Positions 41,440 to 46,889 of a stretch of DNA of 46,889 nucleotides are shown in pieces; the stretch's first letter is position 1, and each line of letters starts with the position of its first letter. This DNA comes from Nemertoderma westbladi (Eukaryota > Xenacoelomorpha > Nemertodermatida > Nemertodermatidae), in the NCBI GenBank assembly GCA_032718475.1, contig JAUCBJ010002469.1, positions 1 to 46,889 of the forward strand. The letters run 5' to 3'. A model generated the notes under the pieces. That model was not told the DNA's origin. It saw nothing but the letters and a program-made list of their open reading frames with translations, and did not search any database. Made by a program: the position numbers and the translations under genes.

Positions 41440-42193
41440 AGTTTAGACGTCCAAGTGTTGGACTGAGGGGGGTGGGATTGAGGGTGAGACGCCCTCCCCA
41501 CACAAAATATAAAAAAAATAATAAAATTATAAAATTAAAATAGAAAGAAAGTTAGAATGTGATAGTAGTAGATAGTACGTAGCACTAGGTAATAAAGTTA
41601 GCAGAAGTTAGTAGTAGTAAGAAGTTAGTAAGAAGTAAGAAGTACGAAGTTAGTATGAAGTAAGAAGTTAGGAAGTTAGTTAGAAGCATAGGGAGTGTGG
41701 TATAGAGACATACCACGGGAGTAAGATGGTGCGTAGTACCGTTAGAGTGGAAGCATAGGGAGTGTGGTATAGAGACATACCACGGGAGTAGGAGGGTACA
41801 TAGTACCGATGAAGTTAGTAGAGTTAGTAGAGTTAGAGAGTTTTGAGATTTAGAGAGTTAGAGAGTTAGGAGAGTTAGAGAGTTAGTAGAGTTAGCAGTA
41901 ATAGAGTAGAGAATATGGTGTATGGATATGACATACCATAGTAGTAAGAAGTAAGTGTAGTAAGAAACTATGTAGTAAGAAACAAATAGAGAGGTAGATA
42001 TAATGATAGCACAGAATAGGAGGAAATATAGGTAAAACAAAATCAAAATAAAGGCAAGGGATATTGGCACGGAAGAAGGAAGGGAGAAAGGCCATTACAG
42101 AACAAAACTTGCAACATCTTGTTTAACGGCACTCACTCAAAAATTGAGCCTTTGTAAGGCCCCACCTATTGGGTGAGTGCGGGGAAGATTGTG
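41440..42193 (+). other. BEL-2 spacer between pol and second ORF
   Basis: Counterpart of the BEL-1 spacer, rich in GTTAGTAG words and without an open frame. Instead of the 48-bp array it has two 67-base-spaced copies with the hairpin GTGGTAT / ATACCAC (41697-41716 and 41764-41783) near GTAGTACCG motifs. Confidence 0.7.
42129..42180 (+). promoter_or_regulatory. Two-stem RNA structure before the BEL-2 second ORF
   Basis: Outer arms GCACTCAC (42129-42136) and GTGAGTGC (42173-42180); inner arms GCCTT and AAGGC (42148-42160) with a 3-base loop. Same plan and place as BEL-1 12797-12844; the ATG at 42194 is 14 bases downstream. Confidence 0.65.
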
Positions 42194-42238
42194 ATGGCTG
42201 AGAGGTTAGTAAGGAAGAGAAAGGCGGAGAGAGACTGA
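42194..42238 (+). pseudogene. BEL-2 second ORF, N-terminal stub
   Basis: ATG opens MAERLVRKRKAERD and a TGA. It aligns with the first residues of the BEL-1 second ORF, including the RKRKAE core. The remaining roughly 840 codons are absent: after a short G-rich piece and a 21-G run (42281-42301) the sequence is AT-rich (42320-42415), and then rejoins the BEL-1 3' untranslated region. The stub shows the second ORF was present in the common ancestor. Confidence 0.75.
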
Positions 42239-42965
42239 AGCGGGTGAGACCGGGAGTGACGAGTCATATCACCTCCGAGCGGGGGGGGGGGGGGGGGGGG
42301 GAGGGGGGTGTGTTAAGGCGCGTCATGTAGACGAGCATATAATATAATATATATAATGTATAATTGTATAATAATTTATTGTTATATATAATATAACTCG
42401 TATATATATATTATGCAATATGAACCATAGTAAAGTACAACCTTTTTCCAATAAGCTACTGGGACTGGGGACTAATTGACTAGGGCGGCAGGACGGGACT
42501 TAGACGGATCCCACTAACATGGTGCACACATGTGTGGGACCCAATAAGTGAATGGGGAATGAAAACGAGAATGGGGAATCGGGGGAAGAATGGAGAGGAG
42601 GTGTTGACGTGTGTGGAAAGTGTGCGGGTGCAATTCAAATGTAGGGAGCAAGCAGTAAGAGGGAGAGTAAGGGACAGAGAGGTCCGAAAGTGAGATAGGG
42701 TAGAGTGGAGCTAGAGTGGAGCTAAAGTGAAGTTTGAGTGAGTCTGGTGAGAGTGTTTGAAAATTGTGTAAAAAGTCCACAATTGTCTCAAACAGAGACA
42801 TCAGATGTCTTGGTGCAACATAGGTTGCGATTGCACCAAGAAAGGGTAGCAATATCATACCCAGAGGGTGCGGCCTGGAAACCCGACTCCAAGAAAAGAA
42901 CTCCACACCACACCTGATAGTAGTAGACCGGGTCCCAGCGGAATTGAAGCGCGCTTGAGGTTGAT
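42239..42965 (+). other. BEL-2 3' region after the deleted second ORF
   Basis: Holds the 21-G run, a TATA-rich tract and, from about 42450, sequence shared with the BEL-1 3' untranslated region (AAGCTACTGGGACTGGGGAC). No gene. Confidence 0.65.
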
Positions 42966-43001
42966 GCTATCTTCTCACCGGAAAGATAGCATGGGGGGGA
43001 G
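42966..43001 (+). promoter_or_regulatory. BEL-2 hairpin and polypurine tract
   Basis: Hairpin arms GCTATCTT (42966-42973) and AAGATAGC (42983-42990), followed by AT and GGGGGGGAG (42993-43001) directly before the 3' LTR. Confidence 0.8.
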
Positions 43002-43591
43002 TGTGAGCGGATTCAATTCGGCTTCATTACCCTCATAAAATGGGAAGTGGCATTTTCAGCAATATATCGGAGATACGAGATTATTAGTAACTAATTTCGT
43101 ATCACAACCAATATTGGGGACAGTACAAACCCCAAATCCACGAAAAAAGGGAGGATAGTTGTCAAACCACCTCAGAGGGAAGGCAGCTAGCGGGGGCTAG
43201 CAACAGGGGGGGGGGGGGGGGGGGGGGAGAAACACTCCTGGAGAGTGAAACGGTGAGAACCAGGTCGTTAGCCAATAGGGGCGAAGGAGAGCATCCACTA
43301 GGTAAAGGGCCACAGTAATGTAGCAGTGTAGTAATATTGGTTTGTCGTATATTATCAACTTGCATACCTTTATTAATTCAGTTTATCCAGTTACCGGTTT
43401 CAGTGCAGACGGGCAACATTGTTTTACCATCACCGTTACCTTCACTATTACTGTAATATTGGTTTACAATATTATCTGTCATCAATATTATACATAACGC
43501 CGAAGGACAACATCAATCTTGAACTTTTCCATCACACCGGTGACGCGTACGAAACAAACTTACCCGGTCTGGATCTACCGATCCCGTCACA
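43002..43591 (+). repeat. BEL-2 3' LTR
   Basis: Starts TGTGAGCGG, ends GATCCCGTCACA, and is followed by TCCCC. The main hairpin GATACGAGATTA / TAATTTCGTATC (43072-43083, 43092-43103) pairs over 12 positions with one wobble. A 22-G run at 43206-43227 replaces about 8 G in the 5' LTR. Confidence 0.92.
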
Positions 43592-43596
43592 TCCCC
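43592..43596 (+). other. BEL-2 target-site duplication, right copy
   Basis: TCCCC, identical to 33635-33639. Confidence 0.9.
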
Positions 43597-45457
43597 AATT
43601 GTCTTAAATTTGCTTACAAACATTTAAACTAAAATTTAAAAACTTAAAATATCAACATTTAGCTAGTATATTAAATTATTTAACATTTTCCAAAAAAGTT
43701 ATAGAATAAAAAATTGAATCTACGGAGAAAATTTTTAATATTCTATATCTAAAGCTCAAATTGTGTATGTATGTATGTATGAATGTATGTATGTATGTAT
43801 GTATGTTTGTTTGTTCCTCTATCTCCTCCTAAACTACTGGCTCTCGCGATCTGGGGAAAATACCGTTGGATTCAGCGTGGTCCTGGGCTCTGTATAAAGT
43901 CATTTTCACCCACAGGCAGTGAATATTTTCGGTACTTTTAGCACTTTTTCGGTATTTATTGCAATTCGATTGGTGTCTTTGCTTGAACACAGTTAATAAA
44001 AAGCCAGCTATAAGAACAAACAAACGTAGTGTAGTTTGGTCCCTCTCCATTCATTATTATTATCCTACAGTACAGTTACTACAGTTGAAACCTACATTAT
44101 TACTAAAATTCATTCACCTGGAATTAGTAATATTCACATTCGCCCATACCTTTACTGAGAAGGCTATCAGCTGTATGAAATATTTAACACACACTAATGC
44201 TACCCTATGAAGAATTTCAAGTTTGTAAGGGGTGGAGTTTAGGCAGTAGGGCCTAAGCAAACAGGTACAATAATCTTGGCAACCTCATCGATTTATACTA
44301 AGCCTGAGTAGAAATCCATTACATAAGCCATTTTTCATCATGAACACCAGCTGTTATTGGTGTTATTTTACCATTGCGTCTATGGCACTTTTCGTTTATT
44401 TCATTTTTTGCAAAAACTAATTACTGTATTTTTCTGAAAATTGCTTTATACACCCATTCAGACCATACACTACAGGAGGGTAAAAAACAACACAATTGAC
44501 CGGATAGTTTCGGAGCCTTTCTGTGTGACAAACAGACAGTCAGACAAACAGACACGATTTTCTTACAGTAAGGAAATCTGAAGATTTACCATTAAAACAT
44601 TTCAACGACTCCAGTGCTTAGAATTCAATCAGCTGGCCTCCCCCCTAACATAGCAGTGACGGTATTAATTGCAATTCGATTAGTGTCTTTGCTTCTGAGA
44701 GACGTACACAGTTTGAAACTCGGAACATAATAATCGTCTATATTAATATCTCTAGGCATAAGATTATTGTATACTGACTGTTTTTAGTATAGTAGTGTTG
44801 AAGTTGTTGTGTAGTAGTTGTAGGCATGGATGGCATAACGAAACGAAAAGGAAACGGAGCATATTTGGAAAATATATACATATTTGTGGAATAATAATAA
44901 TAATAATAATGATATTCTCCTTATTTGATGTAAATGTAAACGGAGTAACTTATTTCCTTCAATACATCCAACCCTTTTGCTTTCCAGTTCCCGGCACCAT
45001 TGCATTGCAATAGACCAGGGCGGATTACGTTAGAACTACAGTAAAATAAGGAACTAAGGCAATACTGATAGTAAATTAGTACTACATACAGTACAATAGA
45101 GCAACTGGTATGTATACCTGGCATTTCACCTGCCGGGACGTTACGAATGTTACCAGTATATTGCCTATAAAACTCCAAGGCTGTAAGACATATAACAACG
45201 AGTTGGGGGGAGTCAACACCGTCCTTTATATTGATAGAATTATACTGTACTATTTTTTATTATATTGTATTGTGTACTACATGTACACTGTATGTACTAC
45301 ACTTTCAAGGCGTTGGGATGGGGCGGGGAGTTATAATATGTAATACTTTTATTTGATAAAATCAAAAATTTGAATTAACTAAATTTGAGAGCATCAACAG
45401 TACAGTACCTACTCTGTATAGTATAATAGATACTACTGTAGACTAGCAAGCTAGCAA
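43597..45457. other. Intergenic, microsatellites and one spaced direct repeat
   Basis: No gene seen. Contains a GTAT microsatellite (about 43764-43812), a TAA microsatellite (about 44890-44910) and a 34-base direct repeat at 43951-43984 and 44661-44694 (32 of 34 identical). Confidence 0.6.
43764..43812. repeat. TATG microsatellite
   Basis: About eleven ATGT/GTAT units with one GAAT and two GTTT variants at the end. Confidence 0.9.
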
Positions 45458-45500
45458 GACTAGCAAGCCTGGCGCGCGAAGCGCACCTGGCTTGCTAGTC
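45458..45500. repeat. GC-rich hairpin
   Basis: Arms GACTAGCAAGCCTGG (45458-45472) and CCTGGCTTGCTAGTC (45486-45500) pair at 14 of 15 positions around CGCGCGAAGCGCA. It is preceded by two more copies of CTAGCAAG. It stands out in AT-rich surroundings. Confidence 0.85.
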
Positions 45501-45886
45501 TAACAAAAAAGCTCACATTTTAAAAAATTACTAAAAAAACTGCTAGTATAAAAATTTGTGTGTGGACGGAAGTATTATGTAATGTTGCACCTATGCTGAT
45601 ATGAATGTGAATATCATTAGCTGCACAATCTTTTCATTGGCGCATTTACTACTAATCCCATATTATAATATTTATTTTAATCTTAAATTGTTAATCCGCC
45701 AGTTTTATATTTATTGCGCATTGTTAACTGCGATCTGAACCAATATCAAATATAAGAAAGGCGTATTTAATACATTATATCTATATATATATTATAATAT
45801 GTAATATATATATTAATTATATTTATTAATGAGCAAAAACTTTTATAAAGTACCTATAAATGATTTACTTTGTATATAAAAAAAAT

Positions 45887-46395
45887 GGGTGACCCATATC
45901 AAACCAGTGCCAGTTTTTTTGTTCTAGTTTAATTATTTTACCTTCTGTCAGTAATATGGTGGTTAGTAATTTTGATTTTGTGTTAGCTTGTATGTCTGCA
46001 TTTTATAAAGATATTAAAAAAATAAAACTTTATTTAGAACCTCAACTACTTCGTCATGTCGACACTCCTGTCCAGTTTTTTTACCTGTCACTTTTAATGT
46101 TTTTTAATGATTTTTTGATATTGGTGAATGTTCAAGAGCATTAGTAGATATATTTCTTTTTGGTAGATAGTGTTATTTTTACTAGATAGTATTTATTTGA
46201 AATTATAAAAGTAATTAATTTGTGAAAATATTGATATTTCAGAATTATGCCTTAAAAAAACAAAAAAAAACAAAAAAAACTCAAAACCAAAAGAAATTAA
46301 TGGTTAAAAGATAATATTTATTTTTTTTCAAAACCTGTCCTACATCAAGAAAATGTGTTCGGCTTAGAACATATTATTGGGTACCCATTGTTTGA
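45887..46395. repeat. AT-rich repeat related to the 17-kb foldback
   Basis: Begins with ATGGGTGACCCATATC, which reappears as GATATGGGTCACCCA at 18023-18036, and ends near TTGGGTACCCATTG. AATTTTGATTTTGTGT inside matches 17240-17256. One 62-codon frame (45956-46144) is present but has no recognisable domain. Boundaries are uncertain. Confidence 0.45.
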
Positions 46396-46400
46396 CCACC

Positions 46401-46889
46401 TGTGAGCGGATTCAATTCCACCTCACCAAACCCCCATAAAGTGGGAAAGAGCGTCTCTAAGCAATATTGGGAGCACGAGGTTGATTACCAATATCAACCT
46501 CGTGTCACCCCAACAAAGTGGACGACAGGCCCCAGAGAACACACACACAATAGGGGTCAGGGGTTACGCCCCTAAGAGAGAAGAGAGTAACAGCAGCGAG
46601 GGGGGAAACACCACCGGAGGGCAGAGGGTGTGAAGTAGGTTACCAGCCAATAGGGGGGAAGCATCAACTGGGTAGAGCAACGTGGCCAACCATGCATATA
46701 TATATATTATCAGTTGTGTCATTTGGTTCAGTTTACTCAGTAGTTTACCCAGTAAAGTCACGATAGTACGGTGACAGTTAAGACCGTCACCCCGTCACCA
46801 CCATTACCGGTATCTATGCAGTTATTTCTGCCTTTGCATCAATGTTACCATCTTGCTATTATAATATATTTGCATTCAGTATTATACGG
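46401..46889 (+). repeat. Fourth BEL-type LTR, cut by window end
   Basis: Starts TGTGAGCGGATTCAATTCC like BEL-2, but its inside resembles BEL-1 (GGGAGCACGAGGTTGATTAC). The main hairpin CACGAGGTTGAT / ATCAACCTCGTG (46474-46485, 46493-46504) is a perfect 12 bp. AGGGG / CCCCT pairs at 46559-46573. The 3' end and any internal region lie outside the window, so solo LTR and full element cannot be told apart. Confidence 0.85.

Larger units (their letters stand above)
33640..43591 (+). mobile_element. BEL-2: BEL/Pao-type LTR retrotransposon, decayed
   Basis: The element is 9.95 kb with LTRs of 585 and 590 bp, a 5-bp target duplication (TCCCC) and the same gene order as BEL-1. Gag and pol are broken by many stops. 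Part of RT, the integrase and nearly all of the second ORF are deleted. Because its deletions and stops differ from BEL-1, the pair shows which features belonged to the active ancestor. Confidence 0.93.

Noticed and set aside
45956-46144. Small gene in the 46-kb repeat
   Set aside because: Lies inside a repeat, is short and hydrophobic, and has no relative that I can recognise.

Overview
The window is animal (metazoan) nuclear DNA made almost entirely of transposable elements. There is no operon structure, ribosome-binding sites or CRISPR. I see a tRNA-derived SINE, LINE fragments, hAT-like and piggyBac-like short elements, a Mutator-like DNA transposon, and at least five BEL/Pao-type LTR retrotransposon pieces. 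This mix, the frequent TAGGCCTA and ACCGGT words and the BEL/Pao abundance fit an invertebrate, probably marine; I cannot name the phylum. No intact host gene was recognised.

Layout. 1-4108: LINE reverse transcriptase (minus) and LINE linker (plus), a SINE, a long imperfect palindrome, a hAT-like MITE. 4109-16703: BEL-1, a nearly full-length element: 5' LTR, damaged gag, DUF1759-protease-RT-A17/RNase H, a deleted integrase, the domain that follows integrase (DUF5641), a repeat-filled spacer, then a long second ORF (12861-15428) with three CCHC zinc knuckles, a hairpin, polypurine tract and 3' LTR. 16704-18643: AT-rich DNA with a foldback. 18644-23060: Mutator-like element with a decayed transposase (minus) and 68-bp tandem repeats. 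23337-28752: a MITE, two piggyBac-like elements with TTAA target sites, and an unidentified minus-strand gene relic that one of them interrupts. 28753-32573: a third BEL piece (LTR plus gag) abutting a minus-strand BEL mosaic whose protease lies after RNase H. 33640-43591: BEL-2, same family as BEL-1, with a 5-bp target duplication TCCCC, more decayed, integrase and almost all of the second ORF deleted. 45887-46889: a repeat and a fourth LTR cut by the window end.

How it works together. Comparing BEL-1, BEL-2 and BEL-3 separates old features from decay. All share a gag with a charged coiled-coil and Asn-rich tracts. BEL-1 and BEL-2 share a start for a second ORF, which sits just after a two-stem RNA structure kept by compensating changes. 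Four LTR lineages carry hairpins at the same places with different arm sequences, which suggests selected RNA structure. The most unusual item is the zinc-knuckle, gag-like second ORF in the position where some retroelements carry env. All translations and alignments here were done by eye.
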